NCBI RefSeq assembly: GCF_007746075.1
Contig: NZ_CP036339.1
Coordinates: 3,253,786-3,317,785 of the forward strand
Length of the DNA: 64,000 nucleotides
Source: Lacipirellula limnantheis
GTDB lineage: Bacteria > Planctomycetota > Planctomycetia > Pirellulales > Lacipirellulaceae
Reading direction: 5' to 3'
Below are positions 18,241 to 27,112 of the stretch, one piece after another (the stretch's first letter is position 1; every line of letters begins with the position of its first letter). Made by a program: the position numbers and the translations under genes. The notes under the pieces are model-generated. The model was not told where the DNA came from. It saw only the letters and a program-made list of their open reading frames with translations, and did not search any database.

Positions 18241-18264
18241 ACCGTCGTTTTGTGACCCATGTTG

Positions 18265-18279
18265 GTGTCACTGACACCA
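18265..18279. repeat. Perfect short inverted repeat
   Basis: GGTGTCA and TGACACC arms of 7 bp separated by one base; including flanking bases the arms reach 9 bp. It sits just outside the IS256 fragment. It could be an operator-like site or a leftover element end; nothing around it distinguishes these. Confidence 0.3.
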
Positions 18280-18487
18280 AGTCTGTTCTTCCGCCACAAC
18301 GTGCGTAGAGCAACGGTTCAATTCACCGTTGTTGGCATCAAAAGCCTCGCTCTGCCCGTCGCGGGTTGTTTACTACCCTCGATCCCATCGCGGAACCACT
18401 TCGGCGCTATCCTAGGCTGCGTCAGGTAATGAGATACCCGGCAACCATTGGCGACATCGACCGAGTTCGCCCTAGCTGCTACGAAAG

Positions 18488-19009
18488 TTATCGCAGGTGC
18501 TTCTCGCCTGCCTTGTATTTGCCGTCGTCGGTGAAGCTTTTCGGGTCACTCATCGCCTTTGGCGGATTCGCCATTAGCTCCTTGAGATTCGTCGCAACGG
18601 AGGCCGGCTGAATGCCGCTATCGTTGCCGTTCATCAGGCAACACACGGCAGCAAAGAGCGCATCGACGTTAGCGCTGGGGCATCGGTGTGAGAACTCCAA
18701 CATCGCGTAAGTCGCCGTCAGCCAAGCGGCGACTTCGGAGCCCGGGTTCGCGTCACGCATAAACCCAAGCTCCCAGTCTTCAAATGTGCGGCACCAGGTC
18801 AGCCGCTTGCCATTGTGCCGCCAAACCCACCGGATCATCGGCAGAAGCTCATCAATGTCAGAGTGCCGCAACTGGCCGTGCTTTAAAGTCTCAGGGTCGA
18901 TCCACACGTCCTCGTCTGGCGAGCCGTCCTGATGCTTGAGAATGGCCCTGATATGCCGCGGACTGGGCGGTCGTTCGCCTTCGACGTACGGAATCGGTTC
19001 GTCGCTCAT
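18488..19009 (-). CDS. Hypothetical protein, 173 aa
   Basis: No family recognised. The start at 19009 is chosen because GGAGG lies a few bases upstream; the open frame continues 11 codons further without such a site. The protein is acidic at its N-terminus (MSDEPIPYVEGERPPSP), has no signal peptide or membrane segment, and contains aromatic-rich LPMIRWVWRHNGKRLTWC (about residues 55-72) and a helical middle region ending in Cys-Cys. It stands alone between an IS256 fragment and a broken PEP-CTERM gene. Its sound start site and even codon use suggest a real cytoplasmic protein. Confidence 0.6.
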   Translation of the reverse strand: MSDEPIPYVEGERPPSPRHIRAILKHQDGSPDEDVWIDPETLKHGQLRHSDIDELLPMIRWVWRHNGKRLTWCRTFEDWELGFMRDANPGSEVAAWLTATYAMLEFSHRCPSANVDALFAAVCCLMNGNDSGIQPASVATNLKELMANPPKAMSDPKSFTDDGKYKAGEKHLR

Positions 19010-19189
19010 CGATCCTCCAATGCTAGGTTGTCCGGAAACCAATATAGCCGCCCCGTATGCCGGGGTCTTCGGTTAGGGATGCCATTGCTGGGTCTCCCAA
19101 GGATTAGGGGAAATTGTTGATGCGAATTTCTGAAAGTCTTATGCTCACGCACAGCTGACCGTGGGGGGAACAACACGGGAGCTGGACTA

Positions 19190-19798
19190 ATGAGGCATCT
19201 TCTTTTCGCATTCTTTCTGTTAGTGGCGTCGCCATTCGCCGTCGCTGTACCGCTGAGGTTTCAACTCGACATGGTGGCGGGTTCGATCCCGCAGGGCCAT
19301 TTCCTTGTTGACGCCACGATGCACCTGGATATCACATGGGATGCAGCGGCGGTTTCTCCATCGTTTGAAAGCGACGACAACACGCTCTGGCCGGTTGGCG
19401 ACTCGACTGGGTAATTGACGATCATCGGTTCAGCGAGCGCGGATGGCACTTACGCAGCGGAGTTCTCGAATCAAGAAGCATTCGGCTGGCAAGTTGCAAA
19501 CAACGTTTGGTGGGGGGGCGACGTCCTCTATTTTCCGTCGATGTTCTTTGAAATTAATGGAAAAGAAATCTCGACTGGGCGGCCAAGCGCGACATTCGCG
19601 GGTTCGTTTTTCAGTGGTTCCCCGCCGTTCTTTCCGAAGCCGTTCACCAACTCCGACGCAGGCTGGGGCTCGATTCGAATCGATCTAGTTAACGCAACCG
19701 TCTTGTATGGGGCGGCGACATACATACCCGAGCCTGTCACTGCCGGACTGGCGATCGCCGCCTTCGTGTGCCTCGCCGCCCTCCGTCGCCGCAAGTAA
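19190..19798 (+). pseudogene. PEP-CTERM protein gene interrupted by an in-frame TAA
   Basis: The N-terminal half has a good start (GGGAG about 9 bases before the ATG) and signal peptide RHLLFAFFLLVASPFAVAV. A TAA at 19412-19414 stops it after 74 codons. In the same frame the sequence continues without further stops through GSASADGTYAAEFSNQEAFG to a complete PEP-CTERM anchor, YIPEPVTAGLAIAAFVCLAA followed by LRRRK, ending at 19798. This is a single nonsense codon in an otherwise intact gene of about 200 codons. PEP-CTERM proteins are exported and normally sorted by an exosortase. Whether the stop is ever read through is unknown. Confidence 0.8.
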
Positions 19799-20025
19799 CC
19801 CCGCCGCGGCGCTGAACGTGGCGTTTCCTCCCTACGCGCTCCTAGCCCGCCTCACGCATTCCGACAGTTGCCGGTGGATTCCCTCTGCCGACCCGCAAGC
19901 GCCAATACGGGGGCATTCTATTCGGTCGAATGGTGACGATGGTTGCAATCCGCGCCTGCGTCGGAGACAGTAGAACAAGCCTGTTCTGTCAGCTTTGCAT
20001 CTACACTCTCAAGATTTCAATAAGC

Positions 20026-21240
20026 ATGATTTCAGAATTGACCTTTGTTCGCACACTCTCGATATTCGCGCTGATTCTTAACTTCCTGCCAGCGCCATAC
20101 AGCCAGGCTGCCGAATTTAAAATCATCGACATTGGAACGTTAGGCGGCCAAAGCTGCTGGCCGACTAGCATCAGCCAGGCGGGGCACGTCACTGGCCGAT
20201 CCACAACGCTCAGTGGGGCCGAGCATGCATTTCTTTATTTCGGCGGCATGACCGACCTAACGCCCTCCGGCGCCACGTTCAGTTCTGGCAACGGCGTGAA
20301 TTCGATGGGGCAGGTGTCCGGTACGGCGGTAGTCAGAAATCAATACCGAGCGTTCTTATTTGACGGTTCCCTGCATGATCTAGGTCTGGGCGATGGGTAT
20401 GGAACCCACGGCGGCGGAATCAACGAACTAGGCGTAAGCGTCGGAGCAATTCAACAATCCGACGGAAATTTTCGCGCGTTCCGATACGACGGATCGCTCC
20501 ACGACCTGGGAAAGCTAAGCGAGGGAGCATCGGCCGGCTCCGACATCAACTCCTCTGGAGTGATCGCAGGCTACTCATCGCCGCTGGGAAGCACGTCAAC
20601 GATCCACGCGATTCGCTACGACGGAGCTTTTCATGACCTCGGAACCCTGGGGCAAGGCTCCTACAGTCGTTCCTCTGCGATCAATGACGGTGGTCTCATT
20701 GCGGGGTATTCAATGACGTTTGGGTTTAACTTCGATAGTCGCCACGGCTTCCTCTACAACGGTGCGATGATTGATCTGGGAACGCTCGGCGGATCTTTCA
20801 GCGAAGCCACGGGAATGAACAACTTCGGTCATGTGGTAGGAAGCTCAAGCGACGCAATGGGCGAACCGCGGGCCTTCCTGTTCAAAGATGGTACGATGGT
20901 GGATCTGAATGCACTGATTGATCCGGGGTCTGGGTGGCAGCTTTTAAGCGCCAGTGATTTGAACGACGCGGGACAGATTGTTGGAGTAGGATTGAAGAAC
21001 GGGCAGGAGCGGGGCTTTCTACTCACCCCAGTCCCTGAACCCAATGGAACAATCATGGGCATTCTCATGGTGACGGTCATCGCACAATCGCGTCGCTTCA
21101 ATCTCTCTGCGAGTTGCTTTACCGTCCTGCGACATCAAGAAGTGATTCGGGAGAAATCACGCCAGACACGCGACGCTCGCCGCGAAGAACAGAGCAGCCA
21201 GCGTATAGCGGATGATCTTGGACATAATCGTAGTGCCTAG
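20026..21240 (+). CDS. HAF-repeat PEP-CTERM-like exported protein with extended C-terminus
   Basis: A 404-residue protein with a signal peptide ending near residue 28 (FLPAPYSQAAE). Six HAF-type repeats follow, each with an aromatic pair and a closing DLG (HAFLYFGGMTDL, RAFLFDGSLHDLG, RAFRYDGSLHDLG, HAIRYDGAFHDLG, HGFLYNGAMIDLG, RAFLFKDGTMVDL), separated by INxxGxxxG segments. These repeats are thought to form a beta-propeller-like structure. A PEP-CTERM-like anchor (TPVPEPNGTIMGILMVTVIA, then QSRR) starts at about residue 330. Unusually, about 55 hydrophilic residues follow it. The start at 20026 is chosen because the signal peptide begins there. Confidence 0.8.
   Translation: MISELTFVRTLSIFALILNFLPAPYSQAAEFKIIDIGTLGGQSCWPTSISQAGHVTGRSTTLSGAEHAFLYFGGMTDLTPSGATFSSGNGVNSMGQVSGTAVVRNQYRAFLFDGSLHDLGLGDGYGTHGGGINELGVSVGAIQQSDGNFRAFRYDGSLHDLGKLSEGASAGSDINSSGVIAGYSSPLGSTSTIHAIRYDGAFHDLGTLGQGSYSRSSAINDGGLIAGYSMTFGFNFDSRHGFLYNGAMIDLGTLGGSFSEATGMNNFGHVVGSSSDAMGEPRAFLFKDGTMVDLNALIDPGSGWQLLSASDLNDAGQIVGVGLKNGQERGFLLTPVPEPNGTIMGILMVTVIAQSRRFNLSASCFTVLRHQEVIREKSRQTRDARREEQSSQRIADDLGHNRSA
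21157..21225 (-). pseudogene. Relic signal-peptide coding stretch antisense to the HAF gene tail
   Basis: A 22-codon frame, MSKIIRYTLAALFFAASVAC then LA, ends in TGA. It has the exact form of a Sec signal peptide (basic N-region, hydrophobic core, small residues) but no mature protein follows. It lies opposite the C-terminal extension of the HAF protein. It may be the leftover 5' end of a lost exported-protein gene. Confidence 0.3.
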
Positions 21241-21448
21241 TTCGCGGCGACGGCCAAAGCCGACCGCAGCATGAACCGTCTGATTCGCAAAGCCGCGACG
21301 CCAGCGAGGCAATTGGGCGCGTAAGTCCAGACTTTCCCTTCTGGTCAGATTAGTATCTATTCCATGCAGTATTGGAATCTGCGATATTGTCGCAAGCCAT
21401 TTTATCAACGCAGTCGCGGTAGCCATTCGGCGACAGGAGAATTTTAGA

Positions 21449-21676
21449 ATGAGCGATAACGATAATAACACGCAGACATCTACACCCGCGCGGCAGGGTG
21501 CTGTAATTGGCATAGCGATTGGGGCAGGTATGGCTGTCAGTCACCTAATTCGCAACGCAACACAGGAGCAGATGGGTGTGACTGCATCCGTAGTCGTTGC
21601 TGTGTTGGCTGCTGCGGTCGTAGCGGCCATCGTCGCCACGGTCGCCCATCGACTGCTGATCGATGCAAATCGCTAA
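21449..21676 (+). CDS. Small membrane protein, 75 aa, unknown
   Basis: A short frame with a plausible ribosome-binding site (AGGAG about 10 bases before the ATG). It has a polar N-terminus, then two hydrophobic stretches, GAVIGIAIGAGMAVSHLI (residues about 17-34) and VTASVVVAVLAAAVVAAIVA (about 44-63), and a short basic tail. No family is recognised. A strong hairpin terminator follows 95 bp after the stop, which supports a real transcription unit. Two small helices could form a hairpin in the membrane. Confidence 0.5.
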   Translation: MSDNDNNTQTSTPARQGAVIGIAIGAGMAVSHLIRNATQEQMGVTASVVVAVLAAAVVAAIVATVAHRLLIDANR

Positions 21677-21763
21677 CGCAGGTCCAGGTAATTCTGCGCG
21701 AGTTGCGAGTCGTGCGATTATTCCGCAAGTAGAATCGGCAAGTCCGCACCGTTGGCCAGAATG

Positions 21764-21797
21764 GAACAGACCTTCTTCAGCGAAGAAGGCTGTTTTC
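21764..21797 (+). terminator. Intrinsic terminator-like hairpin
   Basis: CCTTCTTC (21771-21778) pairs perfectly with GAAGAAGG (21782-21789) around an AGC loop. The stem extends with AACAG and CTGTT flanks around one unpaired A, and a TTTT run is at the end. It lies 95 bp after the 75 aa protein gene and would stop + strand transcription. Confidence 0.7.
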
Positions 21798-22234
21798 GCC
21801 TTCGCCGCCAGCGGCGATAGTTCATTCTGAAGGGCGAGCGTCGACAGTTGAGACTTTAACGAACGTTGTGACTTTCGAGATGACCACAGAAGCATCTCTC
21901 GGGCCTACGGCGAGTATTAGTCCATCAAGCGTATTGCTCTCGCTAGACGACTTCTCTTCTGGAAGCACGTTCTTGTCTATTCCTCAAGTACTGCACGCGC
22001 AAGTAAGGGGGAATTGGCTCACTGAAGGATTCGTTGAACTCGCCTTCAATGTCATAAGTGGGGCCGAGAAGGTTTCACAATCGGCCAGCTACGTTTATGT
22101 CGTAAACAGCCTAGTGAGCGGACCGGGGCCGAAAGGCGCCACCGCCACTTTGCAGCGGAGGTCCCCAGTCGTTTTTGTTACCAGCCGCGGAGTGTTTTCC
22201 TGGTTTTACTCCACATCCAATATCAACCTGCTAA

Positions 22235-23385
22235 TACGCGTTCTAATTTGAAGTAGCGCGCCTCCTCTTGCGCCCGCCCAGTTTATCCATCATGCTATCG
22301 CAATCCCCTTTTTGAGAGGTTGCGATGGAGGTGAAGGGCCATTTGCCTCAGGCGGAACTCAAGCGTCTGGAACGCGTCGAGAAGGACGCCGACCGCGCCA
22401 AACGTCTGCGGATTGTGATTCTGGCGCAGGAGGGATGGACGGCTCCAGCCGTGGCGATGGCCGTGGGCCTGAGTCGCCGCATCTGCCAGCGATGGGTGCG
22501 TCGCTACAACGAACAAGGCCTGGCGGGCCTCAACGATCGACGCGGCCGCGAAGAGCGTTTGCCGCTGACGCCCCAACAACAGGACGAAGTTCGTCAGCGT
22601 CTCGACGCTGGCCCCACGGCGGAAGACGACGTCTGCTCGCTGCGCGGCAAGGACGTGCAGCGGATTCTGGCGCAGGAGTTCCATCTGCTCCGCTCTTTGG
22701 CCGGCGTGTATCACTTGCTACACCGGTTAGGCTACTCGTACCTCCGCCCTCGGCCGCGGCATCGCAAGGCGGACCCCGAAAAGCAAACGGAGTTCCTCCG
22801 TCAGTGGCCAGAACGCGTGCAAGCGATTGCCGCGGCGTATCCGACCAAACGTCTGCGGATCTACTTCCAGGACGAATCGCGGTTCGGCCAACAAGGAACG
22901 ACCACGAACGTCTGGGCCAGGACCGGGTCGCGGCCGACGGCCATTCGTCAGACCGAGTATGAATATCTCTGGGTGCTGGGAGCGGTCTGCCCCGAGACGG
23001 GGCATGCCGAAGGGCTGCTCAGCCCGCAGCTCAATGCGAAGATCGTCAATGAGTTCCTCGCCCAGTTCGCTCGGACGATTCCCTCAGGCGAACATGCCGT
23101 GATGCTGTGGGACGGGGCCGGCTTTCACATCAGCCGCCAACTCCGCGTTCCCGACAACGTCACCGTCGTCACGCTGCCGGCCTACAGTCCCGAACTCAAT
23201 CCGATCGAGAATTTATGGCACTATCTCAAGAGCCACTGCTGGAGCAACCGAGCCTACGACAATTACGACGCCCTCGAACAAGCCGCCGTCGACGCCTGGA
23301 CGAAAGTGGCTCTCGACGCCGAACTCATGAAAACCGTCTGTGCCGCCACTCACCTCGATCGCGCTACTTCAAATTAGAACGCGTA
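22235..23385 (+). mobile_element. IS630-family insertion sequence, copy 1 (1151 bp)
   Basis: Complete element with perfect 26-bp terminal inverted repeats (22235-22260 and 23360-23385; outer bases TACGCGTTCTAATTTG). It is flanked by a 3-bp duplication TAA (22232-22234 and 23386-23388). It carries one transposase gene on +. It is the same length as the copy at 55951-57101, with an identical predicted protein and end sequences that match by eye, indicating recent transposition. Confidence 0.93.
22325..23377 (+). CDS. IS630-family transposase (intact), copy 1
   Basis: A 350-residue DDE transposase. The N-terminal HTH region includes WTAPAVAMAVGLSRRICQRW (residues 38-57) and RRYNEQGLAGLNDR. The catalytic triad is Asp183 in YFQDESRFG, Asp263 in MLWDGAGFH and Glu295 in ELNPIENLWHYLK. 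Length is normal for the family. The ATG at 22325 is preceded by GAGAGG. The stop lies inside the right inverted repeat. All catalytic residues are present, so the element should be active, consistent with the two identical proteins in the window. Confidence 0.95.
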   Translation: MEVKGHLPQAELKRLERVEKDADRAKRLRIVILAQEGWTAPAVAMAVGLSRRICQRWVRRYNEQGLAGLNDRRGREERLPLTPQQQDEVRQRLDAGPTAEDDVCSLRGKDVQRILAQEFHLLRSLAGVYHLLHRLGYSYLRPRPRHRKADPEKQTEFLRQWPERVQAIAAAYPTKRLRIYFQDESRFGQQGTTTNVWARTGSRPTAIRQTEYEYLWVLGAVCPETGHAEGLLSPQLNAKIVNEFLAQFARTIPSGEHAVMLWDGAGFHISRQLRVPDNVTVVTLPAYSPELNPIENLWHYLKSHCWSNRAYDNYDALEQAAVDAWTKVALDAELMKTVCAATHLDRATSN

Positions 23386-23594
23386 TAAGTCAGCCCACAG
23401 GAAGCACCAGGGACGCCGATTTGTATCTCGGAAAAGTTTCATTCGTCCCGGTCCCTGAACCTTCGTCCGTCGCCATGTCTGTGAGTTGCTTACTCGCCCT
23501 CGCCGCCCTCCGTCGCCGCAAGTAATCCCGCCGCCTGCCCGCCACGGGGTGTTGTTGGCCTCATACAATCCTGCATGATTCTTATCGTAATCGG

Positions 23595-23626
23595 CCGCCG
23601 CAGGCCCAGCACTGTTCGCCTGGCGG
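23595..23626. terminator. Possible bidirectional terminator hairpin between convergent genes
   Basis: CCGCC-GC-AGGC pairs with GCCTGGCGG, a nine-base-pair stem with a two-base bulge and a twelve-base loop. It lies between the PEP-CTERM tail ending at 23525 and the minus-strand gene ending at 23671. No long T run follows, so support is structural and positional only. Confidence 0.35.
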
Positions 23627-23670
23627 TGCTTGCTCGTGCTCCTTGATACAAGTGGGAGGGAGCAGGAGAG

Positions 23671-26547
23671 TTATTGATTAATGCGGCGACGGCGCTTTTT
23701 GGCGAGGAGTGCTAGGCCGCAAGCGGTGAGGAGGCTTAGCGTGGCGGGTTCGGGGATGCTGGCGTTCGCGGGGGTTGCGCCGCCGCCGCTGCCGACTTGT
23801 TGTTGCCACAGCAAAAAATCGGCGCCGGTGACGAGGTTGTCGCCCGTGGCGTCGCCTGTGGCGCGGCCGCCGGTTGTGCCGAAGCCCGTTTTCCAGATGG
23901 CCAGGTCGGCGGCGTCGACGTGGCCGTTGGAGTCAAAGTCGGCGGCGAAGCTTGGCGTGAGCGAGATTGTGCCGGCGGTGAGCAGCTGGGACGTATTCCA
24001 CGCGAAGCCGTCGACGTTCTGCAGGTTGAGCGCGTTGAAGCTGCCGGCGACAGTCCCCCAATCGAAGAGATTGAACGACAGCGGGCTCGTTGGCGTGAAG
24101 CCATTGATAAACTGCACTGCCATCACGCCGCCGAGGGTGAGCTTGTCCGAGACGTCCAGATGGTCGTATTCGGTCCCTTGATCGTCGCCGCCGATTTCCA
24201 TCAGGAGCAGCGAAGTGTTGGCGAGCGTAGCATCGCCGGCGAACGAGACGGCCGCGGGACTGTTGCCGGGGCTGAAGGCGCCATCGAATCGGACGGAGCC
24301 GGCGTAGGAGCCGGCGCCGGTGACTGAGCCCGAGAACGCAATGGGCTCGGAGCCGGCCGTGCCGTTGACAGTACCTTGGTTTATGAAAGCGCCGTTGATC
24401 GTCCCGTAACCGGCGACGGTCTTGCCGGAGTCGAGCTGAATGCCGTGGAGGCTGGAGAGCGAGCCGCCGGCGAGCGTGGTGGAGGCACCCAGCTTGGCGA
24501 CGCCGGCGCTGAGGAGATTGACCTGCTGCGCTCCCGTGTTGAGCGCGCCTTGGAAGGCGTCGAAGCCGGTGGCGAGTTCGGCGTCGCCAAGGGTCAGCGG
24601 TCCGCCCGAGGCGACGATGGAACTCGAAGGCGAGCCGGTGATGCGCGAGTAAATGGCGCCGTACCCAGTGGCCGCGCCGGTGAGGGTGACTCCGGCGTCG
24701 GCGACGATCGAGCCGCCGGCGAGCGTGGCGGAACCGACAGTGACGGCTTGGGTGGCGGTGAAGGCGTGCGCGCCGACGGCGAGACCGCCGCTAATCGTAG
24801 TGGCCCCGGTGACGGTGGTTGGGCCGATGAGTGCGACTGAGGCTGCGGCGTTGCTTTGGAGATTGGCGTTGATCGCGCCTTTGACCTGCAGCATGCCCGC
24901 CGTCACGTTGAGCGCTGGCGCCGTGATGCCCTGATTCAAGACGGCGAGTCCGGCCGTGGTCTTGTTCACGGCATTGGCGGCGGCGACGGGGACGTCGATC
25001 GTGCCAGACTGGAGGGCGAGCGTCGCGGGGATGAGAATGCTGCCGACGGCGCCGCCGACCGTTCCGCCCTGCAGCGTCACCGTGCCGCTCTGCTGAACGT
25101 ATCCGGCGAGATTGAGCGTGCCGCCAGTGATGGTCACCGGCGCGGTCGGAGCGAGCGCGTTGGCAGTTGCTAAGCTCAGCGTGCCAGCCTCGATGCGCGT
25201 GCCGCCGGTGTAGGTTTGCTGCTTGGTGAAGATCTGCTCACCAGGCCCTTGTTTGACGATGCCGCCGGCGCCGCTGACGGCGTTCGAGATGACTCCGTCG
25301 AACGTGAATGGACCGGGAGCCGACACCGATACTGGCGAGGTGATGGTCAGGGCGGGCGTGCCGCCGTCGTTATCGAGTTTGATACTGCTGACGACTCCCG
25401 CTTCGTTGGTCAACGCGCCAATGCTGGCAGTAGCGGCGTCGACGGTGAGCGAACTCGTGGACGAGAAGAACCTCAATTCGCCGGAGACCGTCAGGGAGGC
25501 GCGGTCGCTGATCGTCGCCGTGCCTGTGCCCCCCTTCTGCGCGGAGTTATACCCGCCCAAGCCAAGGAAATTCGTTGTCAGCGCCGACGAGGCATCCTCG
25601 ACCGTGAGCGTGCCGGTGACGCCCGCGAGCATGCCAACCGCCATGGCGCCTGAATTCACCGTGGCCGCAGTGGAGACCGTGACGGTCGCGTTGCCGTTGA
25701 AGCCAGCGACGAACAGGCCGATGTCCCGGACCTTCGCGCTCTTGGTGACGGTGAGGCTGTTGCCGCTCGAGCCGCTCGCGCCCATGAAGAGCTGGCCGAA
25801 GGTCGCGACCTCGGTCTGTTCGTCACGGATGATTAAGTTCGAGCTGCCCGCGCCGCCGGATTGCAGGACGAGATTTCCCCCGCTAGTTCCATTCACCTTG
25901 GCGCGGTGGGAAACGGTTACCGTTCCTTCGGCCATATACATCGCCGAGAAGGCGTCGAACGACGTGCTCGTCAGCGTGTAGGTTCCTTCGAAAAACTCCG
26001 TGCTCCCAGCTTGGTGCAAATAATTCTTAATAACGTTCGTCGCACCCAGGTTCAAAAACTCCAGCGTACCGGCGCCCGTCTTGTCGATGCCGAAGGTGTT
26101 GCCCGAGGTGGAGTTCACCGACCCGAACACAGCCAGCTTTCCGCTGGGAATGCTCCAGTCGGCCTCGCCGCCGAGAATGACGCTGCTGTCAATCCGATGA
26201 CTGCCAAGCGAGCTCGTCATGTCGCCGCTGCTGATCGTCAACTGATTATCCTGAAGTCGATAGGCGCTACTGCTGCTAAACAGCACATCGGCGACTGTGC
26301 GATTTCCGGACAAGTTGATGTTGCGGTTGCTGCCGGCGGCGGGGAACTCAACGGAATCTCCGTTCGCGGGTGCGCCCGAGGGCGACCAATTCCCTGCGAC
26401 GCTCCAATCGTTGTTCGTGCCGCCCGTCCAGCGCTTTGTTACCGCGTGAGCGTCGCTAGCCATCGCGGTGATGGCCAGCAGGCTTGTTAGGAGGATGACC
26501 AGGCGAGCGCGCATCGAGAGCGGAGCAGCAGATTGCGAGACGAGCAT
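23671..26547 (-). CDS. Large PEP-CTERM protein with autotransporter-type beta-strand repeats and dockerin-like loops
   Basis: A 958-residue exported protein. After a signal peptide (LVILLTSLLAITAMASDAHA, residues about 16-35) comes a W-rich motif, RWTGGTNNDWSVAGNWSP, typical of proteins with autotransporter-associated beta-strand repeats. Glycine/threonine-rich strands such as GGIVKQGPGEQIF and YTGGTRIEAGTLSLATANAL follow, predicting a long beta-helix. Near residues 880-925 are two EF-hand-like dockerin loops (DFDSNGHVDAADL and DATGDNLVTGADF). The end is a PEP-CTERM anchor, SIPEPATLSLLTACGLALLA, then KKRRRR. It is probably a surface or extracellular-matrix protein. The first ATG is kept because GAGAAG precedes it. 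Confidence 0.9.
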   Translation of the reverse strand: MLVSQSAAPLSMRARLVILLTSLLAITAMASDAHAVTKRWTGGTNNDWSVAGNWSPSGAPANGDSVEFPAAGSNRNINLSGNRTVADVLFSSSSAYRLQDNQLTISSGDMTSSLGSHRIDSSVILGGEADWSIPSGKLAVFGSVNSTSGNTFGIDKTGAGTLEFLNLGATNVIKNYLHQAGSTEFFEGTYTLTSTSFDAFSAMYMAEGTVTVSHRAKVNGTSGGNLVLQSGGAGSSNLIIRDEQTEVATFGQLFMGASGSSGNSLTVTKSAKVRDIGLFVAGFNGNATVTVSTAATVNSGAMAVGMLAGVTGTLTVEDASSALTTNFLGLGGYNSAQKGGTGTATISDRASLTVSGELRFFSSTSSLTVDAATASIGALTNEAGVVSSIKLDNDGGTPALTITSPVSVSAPGPFTFDGVISNAVSGAGGIVKQGPGEQIFTKQQTYTGGTRIEAGTLSLATANALAPTAPVTITGGTLNLAGYVQQSGTVTLQGGTVGGAVGSILIPATLALQSGTIDVPVAAANAVNKTTAGLAVLNQGITAPALNVTAGMLQVKGAINANLQSNAAASVALIGPTTVTGATTISGGLAVGAHAFTATQAVTVGSATLAGGSIVADAGVTLTGAATGYGAIYSRITGSPSSSIVASGGPLTLGDAELATGFDAFQGALNTGAQQVNLLSAGVAKLGASTTLAGGSLSSLHGIQLDSGKTVAGYGTINGAFINQGTVNGTAGSEPIAFSGSVTGAGSYAGSVRFDGAFSPGNSPAAVSFAGDATLANTSLLLMEIGGDDQGTEYDHLDVSDKLTLGGVMAVQFINGFTPTSPLSFNLFDWGTVAGSFNALNLQNVDGFAWNTSQLLTAGTISLTPSFAADFDSNGHVDAADLAIWKTGFGTTGGRATGDATGDNLVTGADFLLWQQQVGSGGGATPANASIPEPATLSLLTACGLALLAKKRRRRINQ

Positions 26548-26937
26548 GGGGGACTTCTCAAAAAGGGCGCACGGGCAGGATCAGGGTCGTCGCGGCGGCC
26601 GAGACGAGCATTGAAGATAAGCGGCCGCCCCCGTCGGTTCAAACACAAGCCAGGAGGTGGCCGCCAAACCTCGTCGTGACGAGGGCGGCGACCCTAATCA
26701 CCACGCGACTGCGACTCGCCGCAGTCCTCCTGGAGCTCGGCGAAGTAGCGACGGAGAGAGTTACACGAGCTTCTGCCGGCTTTCTGCGCGCCGTCGCGCC
26801 GCAGCGATACTCTAGACTAGTCAGCTCATAGACGGCTCACGTCCTCTATGTCCGGTTAAACAGTGAATGCTTCGCGAACAGATCACACCTATGAAGCCAG
26901 TCACTCATCGAGCTGTTTTTACTAATATTTGCGCAGT

Positions 26938-26966
26938 CGCTTGCGCGCGTAGGTCGCCCCGACATA
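26938..26966 (-). repeat. R1 dispersed repeat, partial copy (module B)
   Basis: On the minus strand this reads GTCGGGGCGACCTACGCGCG followed by CAAGCG. The first part matches the tail of the R1 copy at 29295-29370 and, with one change, that at 57278-57380. It lies 72 bp before R2 copy 1 and points the opposite way from the R1 copy at 29295. Confidence 0.5.
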
Positions 26967-27037
26967 AGTAACGAACCTGCGGGGAATGGATTCCAGAAAA
27001 ACGTTGGATAGATGGGGCGCTTTGACGGCCAAGGCGA

Positions 27038-27112
27038 CCGCTGTGCGTCAGAGTGAGCGCGGAGATGGGTTTCCGGAGCGCCGGGCCAGTGCCATCAAAC
27101 GCATGGGTTGAC
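27038..27112 (+). repeat. R2 direct repeat, copy 1
   Basis: A 75-base segment that aligns without gaps to 28900-28974 (about 54 identical positions counted by eye). The best-conserved parts are the central CGCGGAGATG and GTGCCATCAAACG near the right end. It lies upstream of the ferredoxin gene. Confidence 0.65.

Larger units (their letters stand above)
21868..23525 (+). pseudogene. PEP-CTERM protein gene split by the IS630 insertion
   Basis: The 5' part (21868-22234) encodes a beta-rich secreted-type sequence; the 3' part (23389-23525) encodes SQPTGSTRDADLYLGKVSF and the anchor VPVPEPSSVAMSVSCLLALA with terminal LRRRK. Removing the IS (22235-23385) and one copy of the 3-bp duplication TAA joins the halves in one frame with no stop: 367 + 137 = 504 bases, exactly 168 codons including the stop. 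No signal peptide is visible after the GTG at 21868, so the 5' end may also be damaged or the true start lies upstream. The product as it stands is truncated and lacks its sorting signal. Confidence 0.85.

Noticed and set aside
21449..21676. 75 aa membrane protein as a toxin of a toxin-antitoxin pair
   Set aside because: Small and hydrophobic, but there is no antitoxin-like neighbour or antisense RNA signal to support it.
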